A stretch of DNA of 64,000 bases from Paludibacteraceae bacterium. GTDB taxonomy: Bacteria; Bacteroidota; Bacteroidia; Bacteroidales; Paludibacteraceae. The DNA lies in contig JAFUEI010000051.1 in the NCBI GenBank assembly GCA_017464025.1, positions 25,251 to 89,250 on the forward strand, written 5' to 3'. Every line of letters starts with the position of its first letter. Position 1 is the stretch's first letter. The position numbers and the translations under genes are program-made. The notes under the pieces are model-generated. The model was not told where the DNA came from, searched no databases, and saw only the letters and a program-made list of their open reading frames with translations. This document shows positions 8,112 through 17,038 of this stretch, in pieces.

Positions 8112-10937
8112 TTACTTCTTCTTGAACATAATCTTTCCTGCACGCTTGATCATATACGGCAGGATACCGTCGAACTTGTTTTCCGAGGTGCGCATGATGC
8201 TTGCTTCGGGATGTTCGCGGTGGAGGTGGATAGCGTCAAAGCCGCACTTGGTGGTGCAGACGCCGCAACCAATACAGCGGTTCTCATCCACTACCGACGC
8301 GCCGCAACCAAGGCAGCGGGCGGTCTCTTTCCTCACTTGCTCCTCGGTGAGTGTGCCGTGGTATTCGGCGAACTTATTCTTCTGTGCTATATCAACAGCC
8401 TCCTGACGGCTTGAGTTGTCATACGACTCGACGACGATATCCTGTTTGTCAAGTTCGATGAAGTCGCGGCGGTTGCGCCCGATGGTCATGTGTCCGTGCT
8501 GTACGAAGCGGTGCAACGACTCGGCGGCTTCCTTGCCTGCGGCTATAGCGTCGATAGCGAACTTCGGACCGGTGTACACGTCGCCACCGACGAAGATGTC
8601 GGGTTCGGCAGTCTGATAGGTCAGTTTGTCGGCGACAGGATAAACGCCGCGGAAGAACTCAACGCGTGTGTCCTTCAGAAGGTCTTTGAGTACAACGGTC
8701 TGACCGATAGCAAATATTACCATGTCGGTGTCAAGAGTGAGCAGGTCGTTCTCGTCGTACTCTGGTGCGAACTTATGCTCGGCATTGAACACAGAGGTGC
8801 AGCGTTTGAAGACTATACCTTTTACCTTTTCTTCTCCGATGACCTCTTTGGGTCCCCATCCCGGGTTGATGACAACTCCGTCTTCACGTGCTTCGCGGCG
8901 CTCTGCAGGCGAGGCGGGCATGATATCTTCTGTCTCAAGCGAGAGCATGGTGACTGACTCTGCACCGCTGCGCAGTGCCACGCGGGCAGCGTCGATTGCC
9001 ACATTACCGCCGCCTACTACCACCACTTTTCCGCTTACTTTCTGCTTGCCGCAGTTGGCGTCGTGCAGGAAGTCGATAGCCGTGGTGCAGCCTTGCAGCG
9101 TCTCGCCCGAGATACCGGGCAGACGACCGCCCTGGCAGCCAATAGCTACATAGAAACCTTTGTAGCCTTGTTCGCGGAGCTGAGCGATAGTGATGTCCTT
9201 GCCGACTTCTATGCCGCATTTAATCTCCACGCCTATCTCACGCATGATGTCTATCTCGGCATCGATGATGTTCTTCTCAAGCTTGTATGAAGGAATACCG
9301 TAGCGGAGCATACCACCCGGTTCGGCATTGCGCTCGAAGACGGTTGGTTTGTAGCCCATGGTGGCGAGATAATAGGCGCAACTCAGACCTGCCGGTCCGC
9401 CGCCGATGATTGCAATCTTCTCAGGCCATTCTTTCAAGACATTAGAGCATATATTCACTTCCGGCACGAAGCGTGTCTCAGCATGAAGGTCCTGCTCGGC
9501 TATGAATTTCTTAACGGCATCGATAGCAATAGGGTTGTCGATGGTACCTCGTGTGCAGGCATCCTCGCAACGGCGGTTACATATACGTCCGCAGACAGCC
9601 GGGAACGGGTTCTCGCGCTTGATGAGTTCGAGTGCCTCACGGTATTTGCCTTCGGCGGCTTTCTTGAGGTATCCCTGAACGGCTATATGCGCCGGACAAG
9701 CGGTCTTGCAAGGTGAGGTGCCGGTGGGATAGCAGTTGATACGGTTCTTGTCGCGGTAGTCTTCTGTCCATTTGTCTTCACCCCATTTCACAGCATCGGG
9801 CAGTTCCTGTTTGGGATAGGTCTGCTTGCCATGCTTGGTACAGAGTTTCTGACCGAGTTTTACGGCTCCTGCGGGGCAGTATTCCACGCAACGGCCGCAA
9901 GCCACGCAGTTCTGCGGGTCAACCTTAGCCACGTATGCACTGCGCGACATGTTAGGTGTATTGAACAGCTGCGACGTGCGCAGAGCGTTACATATCTTTA
10001 CGTTGCAGTTACAGATAGCAAATATCTTGCCTTCGCCGTCGATGTTGGTAATCTGATGAACGAAACCGTGGTCCTCCGCCTTCTTCAAGATTGCCATACA
10101 CTCGTCATAGGTGATATAATGCCCGCGGTTGGTCTCCACGAGATATTCCGCCATGTCGCCCACACCGATACACCAGTCGTGGTAGTCGTCGGCACAACCC
10201 TCGTCCAGTTGCTTCCTGCCGATACGGCACGAGCAGATACCTACGGCAAGGTGTCCCTCGTAGCGTTTGAGCCAGTAGGAGATATGCTCGATGTCGGCTG
10301 TCTCGTTCTCCATCGAGATGGCCTTCTCAACGGGTATGACGTGCATACCTATGCCCGAGCCGCCCATAGGTACCATCGGAGTAATCTTCTCAAGTGGCAG
10401 GAACGTCATGCGTTCGAAGAACATACCGAGTTCGGGGTGCTTCTTCATCAGCTCCTCGTTCATGTTGGTATATTCGGCACTGCCCGGAACGAACATAGGC
10501 ACCCAATAAACGCGGTCCTCGCGGTTGTAGGTGGTGCCGGGAACGGGGCCGTCTTTGGTATATTTATCACCGTAGTCGTACTCCATCACGCCGAGACGAG
10601 CCATCAAGTCCAACAACTCATCGAACGACTTGTCGTCGGGCATGTAATATTTCTTGTCGTTCATCTCATGAAGCTGCCGGTAGGTGTGATGTTTGCGCAC
10701 CTTGAAGAAATTGCCCGGCAGCATGTCGAGCATGAGGTCGAGCGCAGCCTCGCGATGTTGGGCATCCATCTCGTCCTCGAAGATGCATGCCAAGCCCCAG
10801 TATTCGGGGGCATCGGTGTCCATCTTAATCTTTCCGGGGATGCGGTCGGTGATGTGACGGACGAGTTTCAGCAGTTTCGGGTTGGGATTCTTGTCGCCCT
10901 TGTGCTTGGGGACAAATTTGGTTGACATTTGTGGCAT
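8112..10937 (-). CDS. Multi-iron-sulfur GltD-like NAD(P)/FAD oxidoreductase
   Basis: This 941-residue flavoprotein is related to the NADPH-oxidising small subunit of glutamate synthase. Residues 1-330 form an unassigned N-terminal region with a Cys cluster (CSCR at about 235, then C248, C256 and CNCNVKIC near 309-316). A ferredoxin site follows (NCVACGRCVEYCP at 343-355). A GltD-type segment has CKTACPAHIAVQGY and CGRICNRRCEDAC. The FAD site IAIIGGGPAGLSCAYYLA is near 510, a second Rossmann site is VVVVGGGNVAIDAARVAL, and a C-terminal double cluster is CIGCGVCTTKC. It probably passes electrons between NAD(P)H and a ferredoxin-like partner; the partner is not visible. It begins eight bases after hypB, suggesting a link to hydrogen metabolism. 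A start at Met4 is also possible. Confidence 0.85.
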   Translation of the reverse strand: MPQMSTKFVPKHKGDKNPNPKLLKLVRHITDRIPGKIKMDTDAPEYWGLACIFEDEMDAQHREAALDLMLDMLPGNFFKVRKHHTYRQLHEMNDKKYYMPDDKSFDELLDLMARLGVMEYDYGDKYTKDGPVPGTTYNREDRVYWVPMFVPGSAEYTNMNEELMKKHPELGMFFERMTFLPLEKITPMVPMGGSGIGMHVIPVEKAISMENETADIEHISYWLKRYEGHLAVGICSCRIGRKQLDEGCADDYHDWCIGVGDMAEYLVETNRGHYITYDECMAILKKAEDHGFVHQITNIDGEGKIFAICNCNVKICNALRTSQLFNTPNMSRSAYVAKVDPQNCVACGRCVEYCPAGAVKLGQKLCTKHGKQTYPKQELPDAVKWGEDKWTEDYRDKNRINCYPTGTSPCKTACPAHIAVQGYLKKAAEGKYREALELIKRENPFPAVCGRICNRRCEDACTRGTIDNPIAIDAVKKFIAEQDLHAETRFVPEVNICSNVLKEWPEKIAIIGGGPAGLSCAYYLATMGYKPTVFERNAEPGGMLRYGIPSYKLEKNIIDAEIDIMREIGVEIKCGIEVGKDITIAQLREQGYKGFYVAIGCQGGRLPGISGETLQGCTTAIDFLHDANCGKQKVSGKVVVVGGGNVAIDAARVALRSGAESVTMLSLETEDIMPASPAERREAREDGVVINPGWGPKEVIGEEKVKGIVFKRCTSVFNAEHKFAPEYDENDLLTLDTDMVIFAIGQTVVLKDLLKDTRVEFFRGVYPVADKLTYQTAEPDIFVGGDVYTGPKFAIDAIAAGKEAAESLHRFVQHGHMTIGRNRRDFIELDKQDIVVESYDNSSRQEAVDIAQKNKFAEYHGTLTEEQVRKETARCLGCGASVVDENRCIGCGVCTTKCGFDAIHLHREHPEASIMRTSENKFDGILPYMIKRAGKIMFKKK

Positions 10938-10944
10938 GACGGTA

Positions 10945-11637
10945 TTATTTTTTCCAATTAGTTACTTCTTTTAATAGCCATTCGGCGAACTGCTCCACCC
11001 CTTCTCCGGTTTTTGCACAAATAGGGATGACGGTAGCTTTAGGGTTGCGCATGCGGATATACTCCTTGCACTTGTCAAGGTCGAAATCGAAATAAGGCAG
11101 CACGTCCATCTTGTTGACGACCACCACATCGCATACCGAGAACATGAGCGGGTACTTGAGGGGTTTGTCGTGTCCTTCCGGCACGGAGAGAATCATCGCA
11201 TTGCGTACTGCTCCGGTGTCAAACTCGGCGGGGCATACGAGATTGCCCACATTCTCCAGAATAACGAGGTCGGGCCTGTCTCCCTCTCTTGTGGAGAGGG
11301 CCGGAGTGAGGTTTTCCAGCCCCTGCCGCGTCATCTCGGCATCTAAATGGCACATGCCGCCGGTATGGAGTTGCACCGACTCCACACCGGTAGCCTCTTT
11401 TATCTTGACGGCATCCACATCGCTGTCGATGTCGGCCTCCATAACGGCTATACGGATTTTATCTTTCAGACGGTTGATAGTCTGTATCAGGGTGGTTGTC
11501 TTGCCGCTTCCGGGAGCGGACATAAGATTGAGCAGATATACACCGCGTTCCTTCAGTTCGCCTCGCAGGCGGTCTGCATCGCGGTCGTTGTCCTCAAAGA
11601 TGCTCTTCTTTATCTCAATGACTTTTACTTCGTCCAT
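10945..11637 (-). CDS. hypB: Hydrogenase nickel-incorporation GTPase HypB
   Basis: This 230-residue SIMIBI-class GTPase works with HypA to insert nickel into NiFe-hydrogenase. Visible are the Walker A motif APGSGKTT at 41-48, the metal-binding GGMCHLDAEM with adjacent Cys96-His97, the ENVGNLVCPAEFD segment and the guanine-specificity motif NKMD at 175-178. The His-rich nickel-storage N-terminus of some homologues is absent. Residues about 109-121 (LTPALSTREGD) look like an insertion: they come from a palindromic repeat element (11275-11313) placed between two conserved segments that are normally joined by a short loop. It leads the minus-strand gene series and has its own promoter. Confidence 0.93.
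   Translation of the reverse strand: MDEVKVIEIKKSIFEDNDRDADRLRGELKERGVYLLNLMSAPGSGKTTTLIQTINRLKDKIRIAVMEADIDSDVDAVKIKEATGVESVQLHTGGMCHLDAEMTRQGLENLTPALSTREGDRPDLVILENVGNLVCPAEFDTGAVRNAMILSVPEGHDKPLKYPLMFSVCDVVVVNKMDVLPYFDFDLDKCKEYIRMRNPKATVIPICAKTGEGVEQFAEWLLKEVTNWKK
11275..11313 (-). repeat. Palindromic repeat element inserted in frame within hypB
   Basis: The core CCCTCTC ttgtg GAGAGGG (11282-11300) is a perfect 7-bp stem. In the hypB frame it yields the peptide NLTPALSTREGDR, a peptide type I recall from interspersed palindromic repeats that have invaded genes in other bacteria. HypB homologues lack these residues between MTRQGLE and the ENVGNL segment. Confidence 0.65.
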
Positions 11638-11713
11638 CGTTTTGTAGTTTCCTCCTCCACCGCAGCGATACTGCCGTGAGGATTTCTAAGGTGTGTTTTT
11701 CTAAAAGCGGCTG

Positions 11714-11745
11714 CAAAGTTACAAAAAATAATCCATGGCGGCAAC
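11714..11745 (-). promoter_or_regulatory. Bacteroidota-type promoter of hypB
   Basis: GTTG (11742-11745), a 20-base spacer and TAACTTTG (11714-11721) on the minus strand. The leader to the ATG is about 70 bases. Confidence 0.65.
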
Positions 11746-11764
11746 AAACCTGCTCAATAACATA

Positions 11765-11796
11765 ATTTATGCACTTTGCAATTTATGCACTTTGCA
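11765..11796. repeat. Perfect 16-bp tandem duplication
   Basis: ATTTATGCACTTTGCA occurs twice back to back upstream of the hypB promoter. No function is evident. Confidence 0.9.
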
Positions 11797-12069
11797 GCCC
11801 GTTGTTTGGCTACGCATTCCCGCTGCAATAGTTCCGTACACAAAGTAGGGAGAAAGCCAGCGTCCGCGCGTTGCCATAGAAAGGAAATGTTAAAAGCCGA
11901 AAACAGAGAAGGCAAGGAGATGACAAGGAGAAGACAAGGAGACGGTCGCAGCCGGGAGGCATTAACAATCAGAGACGGATATATTAAAAAGAAGCAACAG
12001 CAGGCGCAGCCTACGCTACGCGCACATAACGAAATCGCAGGGCCGAACAGAGCCATCCAGCAGATGGTT

Positions 12070-14100
12070 TTATGCAGTGCGGGAGTCGAGGAGCTGCTGC
12101 ATCTTGAGCATTTCGTCACGCAGACGTGCAGCCTCGAGGAAATTGAGTTCTTTGGCGGCATGGAGCATGTCGCGCTTGGTCTTCTCGATAGCTTTCTCTA
12201 ATTGCTTGGGCGTCATCTTTTCCACCACGGGGTCGCTGACCGCCTCATAAACCTTTGTCACCCGATACTCAGGTGTGGCATCGGTCTCCTTACTATTGAG
12301 GGCGGAGAGCGGATTGTCGAGACGCTTGCGCACGGCCGTAGGTGTAATGCCATGCTCACGGTTGTATTCCATCTGCTTCTGGCGGCGGCGGGCGGTCTCT
12401 TCGATAGTGAGTTGCATCGACTGGGTGATGCGGTCGGCATACATTATCACCTTGCCCTCCACATGCCGCGCCGCGCGCCCCGCAGTTTGGGTGAGGCTGC
12501 GGTGGTCACGCAGGAAACCCTCTTTGTCGGCATCAAGGATGGCGACCAGAGACACCTCGGGCAGATCGAGTCCTTCGCGGAGCAGGTTGACTCCTACCAG
12601 CACATCGTACAAGCCCTTGCGCAGGTCGTCCATAATCTGCACGCGGTCGAGGGTATCGATATCGGAATGGATATAGGCACAGCGCACCCCGTTTTTGCGG
12701 AGATAGTCATCCAGCTCTTCCGCCATGCGCTTGGTGAGGGTGGTAACGAGCACACGCTGGTCTTTCTCCACGCGGAGACGTATCTCCTCCATGAGGTCGT
12801 CAATCTGGTTGCGGCTGGGGCGCACGTCAATCTCGGGGTCGAGCAGCCCGGTAGGGCGGATGAGTTGCTCCACCACGATGCCGTCGGAGCGCTGCAGCTC
12901 GTATTCGGCCGGCGTGGCGCTGACGTAGATGGTCTGCGGGGTGAGGCGGACAAACTCTTCGAAGCGCAGAGGGCGGTTGTCGCGGGCGGCGGGGAGACGG
13001 AAGCCATATTCTACAAGATTCTGCTTGCGGGCGGCATCGCCTCCGTACATGGCATGAATCTGGGGCACGGTGACATGGCTCTCGTCGATGAAGAGCAGAT
13101 AGTCGTCGGGAAAATAGTTGAGCAGGCAGTAGGGCGGCTCGCCAGGCTGCCGCTGGTCGAAATAGCGGCTGTAGTTCTCCACGCCGGAGCAATAGCCGAG
13201 CTCCTGAATCATCTCGATGTCGTACTTGACGCGTTCTTCGATGCGCTTTGCCTCAACGGGGCGGCCCGTCTCGCGGAAATAGTCAATCTGCTTGTCAAGG
13301 TCGATGCGTATCTGGGCGATGGCACGCGCCGCCGCCTCCCGGGTAGTACAGAAGATAGCGGCAGGATAGATATTGAAAGCCTCGTATTCGTCAAGCACCT
13401 GATTGTTCACCGGCTCGTAGGTGTATATTTCGTCTATCTCGTTTCCCCAGAAGACCACGCGCACCACGTAGTCGGCATAGGCGAGAAAGATATCCACGGT
13501 GTCGCCCTGCACGCGAAACGTGCCGCGGGTGAGTTCCAACTGGTTGCGGGTGTACTGACTGTTGACGAGACGCAGCAGAAAGTCGTCGCGCACAATGGTC
13601 TTCCCGCGCTCTATATGGATGGCGTTAGCCTCAAACTCCTTGGGGTTTCCGATGCCGTAGAGGCAGCTCACGGAGCTGACCACAATCACATCGCGCCGGC
13701 CGGAGAGGAGAGCCGCTGTAGCGGAAAGGCGGAGTTTGTCAATCTCGGCATTGATGCTGAGATCCTTTTCGATATAGGTGTCGGTTGACGGAATGTAGGC
13801 TTCGGGCTGATAGTAGTCGTAGTAGGAGACAAAATACTCGACGGCATTGTCTGGGAAGAACGCCTTCATCTCGCTATAGAGCTGTGCTGCAAGCGTCTTG
13901 TTGTGGGAAAGAATCAGCGTGGGGCGCTGCACCTGCCGGATGACGTTTGCCATGGTGAAGGTCTTGCCTGAGCCGGTGACTCCGAGGAGCACCTGCGCAG
14001 GCGCCCCCTGCAGCACTCCCTCGGAGAGCTGGCGTATGGCATCGGGCTGGTCGCCCATGGGCTTGTAAGCGGATTGAAGACGGAAGGAATGGTTTTGCAT
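12070..14100 (-). CDS. uvrB: Excinuclease ABC subunit B (UvrB)
   Basis: This 676-residue DNA-damage-recognition helicase loads onto lesions with UvrA and then recruits UvrC for incision in nucleotide excision repair. It has the Walker A motif GVTGSGKTFTMANV near 39-52, the DNA-clamping beta-hairpin region YYDYYQPEAYIPSTDTYIEK near 94-113, and the DEAD-like box in LLFIDESHVTVPQ. The C-terminal UVR domain (LEKAIEKTKRDMLHAAKELNF) binds UvrC. Length and motif order are normal. The promoter at 14144-14175 lies back to back with that of the dipeptide epimerase gene. Confidence 0.98.
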   Translation of the reverse strand: MQNHSFRLQSAYKPMGDQPDAIRQLSEGVLQGAPAQVLLGVTGSGKTFTMANVIRQVQRPTLILSHNKTLAAQLYSEMKAFFPDNAVEYFVSYYDYYQPEAYIPSTDTYIEKDLSINAEIDKLRLSATAALLSGRRDVIVVSSVSCLYGIGNPKEFEANAIHIERGKTIVRDDFLLRLVNSQYTRNQLELTRGTFRVQGDTVDIFLAYADYVVRVVFWGNEIDEIYTYEPVNNQVLDEYEAFNIYPAAIFCTTREAAARAIAQIRIDLDKQIDYFRETGRPVEAKRIEERVKYDIEMIQELGYCSGVENYSRYFDQRQPGEPPYCLLNYFPDDYLLFIDESHVTVPQIHAMYGGDAARKQNLVEYGFRLPAARDNRPLRFEEFVRLTPQTIYVSATPAEYELQRSDGIVVEQLIRPTGLLDPEIDVRPSRNQIDDLMEEIRLRVEKDQRVLVTTLTKRMAEELDDYLRKNGVRCAYIHSDIDTLDRVQIMDDLRKGLYDVLVGVNLLREGLDLPEVSLVAILDADKEGFLRDHRSLTQTAGRAARHVEGKVIMYADRITQSMQLTIEETARRRQKQMEYNREHGITPTAVRKRLDNPLSALNSKETDATPEYRVTKVYEAVSDPVVEKMTPKQLEKAIEKTKRDMLHAAKELNFLEAARLRDEMLKMQQLLDSRTA

Positions 14101-14143
14101 ATGAGTATCGGCCGACCGGTTATGCGGGTCGGCTACGGTAGGG

Positions 14144-14175
14144 CAAAAATACGGCTATTTCCGCAAACCTGCAAA
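14144..14175 (-). promoter_or_regulatory. Promoter of uvrB
   Basis: On the minus strand TTTG (14172-14175), a 20-base spacer and TATTTTTG (14144-14151) match the Bacteroidota consensus. It is only four bases from the divergent promoter of the next gene. Confidence 0.78.
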
Positions 14176-14179
14176 TTTA

Positions 14180-14211
14180 TTTGTCCATTCCGAGGAAATG
14201 CGGTAATTTTG
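14180..14211 (+). promoter_or_regulatory. Promoter of the dipeptide epimerase gene
   Basis: TTTG (14180-14183), a 20-base spacer and TAATTTTG (14204-14211). The ATG at 14239 follows about 27 bases downstream, which supports that start over longer open frames. Confidence 0.8.
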
Positions 14212-14238
14212 CAGTTGTCAATCCACACTTGTTGCCTT

Positions 14239-15393
14239 ATGAAACGCCGCGAATTTCTCCGCAAGAGCGCCTTCTTTGGCTCTGCCGCCCTTTTAGCTCC
14301 CCACCTGCTCAGCTCGTGCATCGACCGCAAAACGCCGCTACCCGGCCCTGCCGAATATTCGGTGCACAAGGGGCAGCTACGGCTGAGCTGGTTCGAGTAC
14401 GAACTGAAACTGCGTCACACCTTCACAGTGGCCTCCTATTCGCGCACTACCACACCGGGCGTGCAGGTGCGCATCGAATATGAAGGATACGTGGGGCATG
14501 GCGAGGCCGCCCTGCCGCCCTATTTGGGCTATACGCCGGAAGGCACCGTCAGCTTCCTCCGGCGCGTGGACCTCAGCCGCTTCCGCTCGCCGTTTCTGAT
14601 GGAGGACATTCTGGACTATGTGGACAATCTTGCCCCGGGCGAGACACCGGCCAAGGCGGCCATTGACATCGCCCTTCACGACCTGACGGGCCAGCTGTGC
14701 GGACAGCCGCTGTATGCCTTGTTCGGCCTTGACCCGGGAAAGACGCCTTCCACCTCATTCACCATCGGGATAGACACCCCCAAAATAGTGCGCGAGAAGA
14801 CAAAGGAGTGTGCCGACCGGTTCAACGTGCTGAAGGTGAAGGTGGGCTACGACGGCGATGAAGAGATGATACGCACGATTCGCGAGGTGACCGACCTGCC
14901 GCTGGTGGTGGATGCCAACCAGGGATGGACTGACCGGAAGCAGGCCTTGAACAAAATATACTGGCTGCGCGAACAAGGGGTCAGGATGATAGAGCAACCG
15001 CTACCAAAGACGATGCTTGACGACACGGCGTGGCTCACACAGCACAGCCCGCTACCCGTCTATGCCGACGAGTCGGTGCAACGACTGACCGACCTGCCCC
15101 GCATTGCCGGTGCATTTCACGGCATCAACATCAAGTTGATGAAGTGCACGGGATTAAGAGAGGCCTTCGCCATGATTCACTATGCCCGCGCCTCCAGGAT
15201 GCGCGTGATGCTGGGCTGTATGACGGAGACATCCGCCGCCGTGACGGCAGCTGCCACCCTCTCGCCGCTCTGCGACTTTGCCGATCTGGACGGAAATCTG
15301 CTCATCAGCAACGACCTCTACCGCGGTGTCAGCATAGAGAAAAGGCGCCTCATCCTGCCCAACCGCCCGGGATTAGGACTGCTGGAAGCCTGA
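14239..15393 (+). CDS. Exported dipeptide epimerase (enolase superfamily, L-Ala-D/L-Glu type)
   Basis: This 384-residue enolase-superfamily enzyme probably epimerises dipeptides such as L-Ala-D-Glu released from murein. The catalytic KxK pair is in LKVKVGYDGDEE, the metal ligands are in VVDANQGW, IEQPL and YADES, and the second-side lysine is in NIKLMKCTG. The N-terminus MKRREFLRKSAFFGSAALL carries a twin-arginine motif (RREFLRK), and LLSSC is a lipobox, so the enzyme is probably Tat-exported and lipidated. Many homologues are cytoplasmic, so export would place the activity in the periplasm. The start is set by the promoter at 14180-14211. Confidence 0.85.
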   Translation: MKRREFLRKSAFFGSAALLAPHLLSSCIDRKTPLPGPAEYSVHKGQLRLSWFEYELKLRHTFTVASYSRTTTPGVQVRIEYEGYVGHGEAALPPYLGYTPEGTVSFLRRVDLSRFRSPFLMEDILDYVDNLAPGETPAKAAIDIALHDLTGQLCGQPLYALFGLDPGKTPSTSFTIGIDTPKIVREKTKECADRFNVLKVKVGYDGDEEMIRTIREVTDLPLVVDANQGWTDRKQALNKIYWLREQGVRMIEQPLPKTMLDDTAWLTQHSPLPVYADESVQRLTDLPRIAGAFHGINIKLMKCTGLREAFAMIHYARASRMRVMLGCMTETSAAVTAAATLSPLCDFADLDGNLLISNDLYRGVSIEKRRLILPNRPGLGLLEA

Positions 15394-15534
15394 TACGTTT
15401 TCGAAGGGTTTCGGAACGCGCTTCCAGACAGAAGGCGCAAAACCGTCAAGGCCAGACGATTGCATCGTTGAGTTATTTTTTCTTCACCGGGAAACGGAAG
15501 AATTGGGGAGATTGGGGAGGTGGGGGATTGGGGG

Positions 15535-16806
15535 TTAGATGGTGACGGTCTGGAAGGTGTTGACGAGGGATTTGTCGTAGGGGCGGGAGAGGCGGATATA
15601 GTTGGCCGTGAAGCCGGACATGGTGTAGCCGTCGAGCGCGGATCCCTCGCGCTTGGCCTCCCAGAGGACAACGGCCTGCCGGCCCTTGTGGGCGGCATAG
15701 AAAGCCTCGGTCTTCTGCTGCGAGATACGGTGCAAGACCTCGCTGCGTCGCTTGCGCTCGGCCTGTGGGACAACTGGCAAGTCCAGCTCGAGCATACGCG
15801 TGCCGGCCCGCTCGGAATAGGTGAAGACATGGAGCTGGCTGACGGGGAGAGCCTCTATGAAACGCACATAGTCGTCGAAACAGGCCTCCGTCTCGCCGCG
15901 GACCCCGACCATACAGTCCACGCCGATGAAGGCATCGGGCATGAGGGAGCGGATGTGCTCCACCCTTTCGGCAAAGAGCTCGCGTGTGTAGCGGCGCTTC
16001 ATGATGCGCAACACCTCGTTGCTTCCGCTCTGGAGAGGTATATGGAAATGAGGAGCGAAATGGCGGCTCCGGGCGACGAAGTCGATAATCTCATCGGAGA
16101 GCAGGTTGGGCTCACAACTGGAGATACGCACCCGGAACTCTCCATCGAGGGCATCTATGGCCTGCAGGAGCGCGAGGAAAGTCTCGCCGGTGCTCTTCCC
16201 GAAGTCGCCGATATTGACACCGGTAAGGACCAGCTCTTTCGCGCCGGCCTCCAGCGCCTTGCGGGCTTCGGCAACGGTGGCCTGAACGGTGGTATTGCGA
16301 CTGCGGCCGCGTGCATAGGGTATGGTGCAGTAGGTGCAGAAATAGTCGCATCCGTCCTGGACCTTGAGGAAGCAGCGTGTTCGGTCGTCTTTGGACCAAG
16401 AGCCGTAATAGTCGGTGATGTCGCGAATGCGGCCCACGCAGGTCATGGTGCCCTCTCCGGCCGCGCGCTTCTCCAAGCGGTCAACCAAGGCGGGAATGCC
16501 GAACTTCTCGTTCATGCCGAGGACACAATCCACGCCGTCGATGGCAGCAATATCGCCAGGGCGGAGCTGTGCATAGCAGCCGGTGACGATAAGAAAAGCG
16601 TCGGGATACTGACGTCGGATGCGGTGGATAGCCTGCCGGTCCTTGTGGTCGGCCGTATCGGTGACGGAGCAGGTGTTGACGATGCAGACATCGGCCTGCT
16701 CGCCCGGGCGCACGCGGGTATGTCCACGGGCGACAAGCTCCTTGCCGAGCGCGGAGCTCTCCGCGAAATTGAGTTTGCAACCGAGTGTGAGAAAGGCTAT
16801 CTTCAT
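15535..16806 (-). CDS. mtaB: tRNA t6A37 methylthiotransferase MtaB
   Basis: This 423-residue radical-SAM enzyme adds a methylthio group to t6A at position 37 of tRNAs reading ANN codons. The N-terminal UPF0004 domain has the three cluster cysteines in LGCKLNFAES, VNTCSVTDTAD and VTGCYAQL. The radical-SAM site is CDYFCTYCTIPYARG, and a TRAM-like C-terminal domain (KRRSEVLHRISQQKTEAFY onward) follows. MtaB rather than MiaB or RimO is suggested by the start MKIAFLTLGCKLN and the overall motif spelling. The ATG at 16806 fits the promoter at 16815-16846, leaving a very short leader. Confidence 0.93.
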   Translation of the reverse strand: MKIAFLTLGCKLNFAESSALGKELVARGHTRVRPGEQADVCIVNTCSVTDTADHKDRQAIHRIRRQYPDAFLIVTGCYAQLRPGDIAAIDGVDCVLGMNEKFGIPALVDRLEKRAAGEGTMTCVGRIRDITDYYGSWSKDDRTRCFLKVQDGCDYFCTYCTIPYARGRSRNTTVQATVAEARKALEAGAKELVLTGVNIGDFGKSTGETFLALLQAIDALDGEFRVRISSCEPNLLSDEIIDFVARSRHFAPHFHIPLQSGSNEVLRIMKRRYTRELFAERVEHIRSLMPDAFIGVDCMVGVRGETEACFDDYVRFIEALPVSQLHVFTYSERAGTRMLELDLPVVPQAERKRRSEVLHRISQQKTEAFYAAHKGRQAVVLWEAKREGSALDGYTMSGFTANYIRLSRPYDKSLVNTFQTVTI

Positions 16807-16814
16807 TGCGAGTG

Positions 16815-16846
16815 CAAAAATACGGTATTTTTGCGACGTGGGCAAA
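16815..16846 (-). promoter_or_regulatory. Promoter of mtaB
   Basis: On the minus strand TTTG (16843-16846), a 20-base spacer and TATTTTTG (16815-16822). The start codon lies only about nine bases past the -7 box, so the transcript is nearly leaderless. Confidence 0.72.
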
Positions 16847-16854
16847 AGGATGGG

Positions 16855-16880
16855 AAATTAAAAATGAAAAATTAAAAAGG
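16855..16880. repeat. Dispersed A-rich repeat, copy 1
   Basis: This 26-base A-rich stretch between mtaB and rho has an identical copy on the opposite strand at 56515-56541. Both are next to genes but outside core coding sequence. Confidence 0.75.
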
Positions 16881-16940
16881 AGAAACTAAAAAAGAGAGGG
16901 AGTGGAGATTATGCTGATTTGCGGATAATCTCAAGCTTAA

Positions 16941-16972
16941 TTTGTGTATATGAGAAAAAAGCAGTATCTTTG
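16941..16972 (+). promoter_or_regulatory. Promoter of rho
   Basis: TTTG (16941-16944), a 20-base spacer and TATCTTTG (16965-16972). The leader of about 60 bases to the ATG at 17039 has an imperfect inverted repeat around ACGGCA/TGCCGT, possibly relevant to Rho autoregulation. Confidence 0.8.
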
Positions 16973-17038
16973 CAGCGCAAAACGGCAGGAGGTCTTCTTG
17001 CCGTCGTTCCACAAAAAGAAAACCATTACATTTTATTT

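Larger units (their letters stand above)
11638..12069. other. Gene-free interval between hypB and uvrB
   Basis: About 430 bases. It holds the hypB promoter and a perfect 16-bp tandem duplication at 11765-11796. The purine-rich stretch 11880-12000 keeps short frames open on both strands, but they have no recognisable product and one runs antisense into uvrB. I see no convincing gene. Confidence 0.55.

Noticed and set aside
11776-12201. Possible small gene before uvrB
   Set aside because: It is low-complexity, basic sequence that runs antisense into uvrB; there is no promoter or family.
12202-13788. Open frame of 528 codons antisense to uvrB
   Set aside because: It lies wholly opposite a well-supported uvrB and has biased His/Val/Leu composition typical of antisense frames in GC-rich genes.
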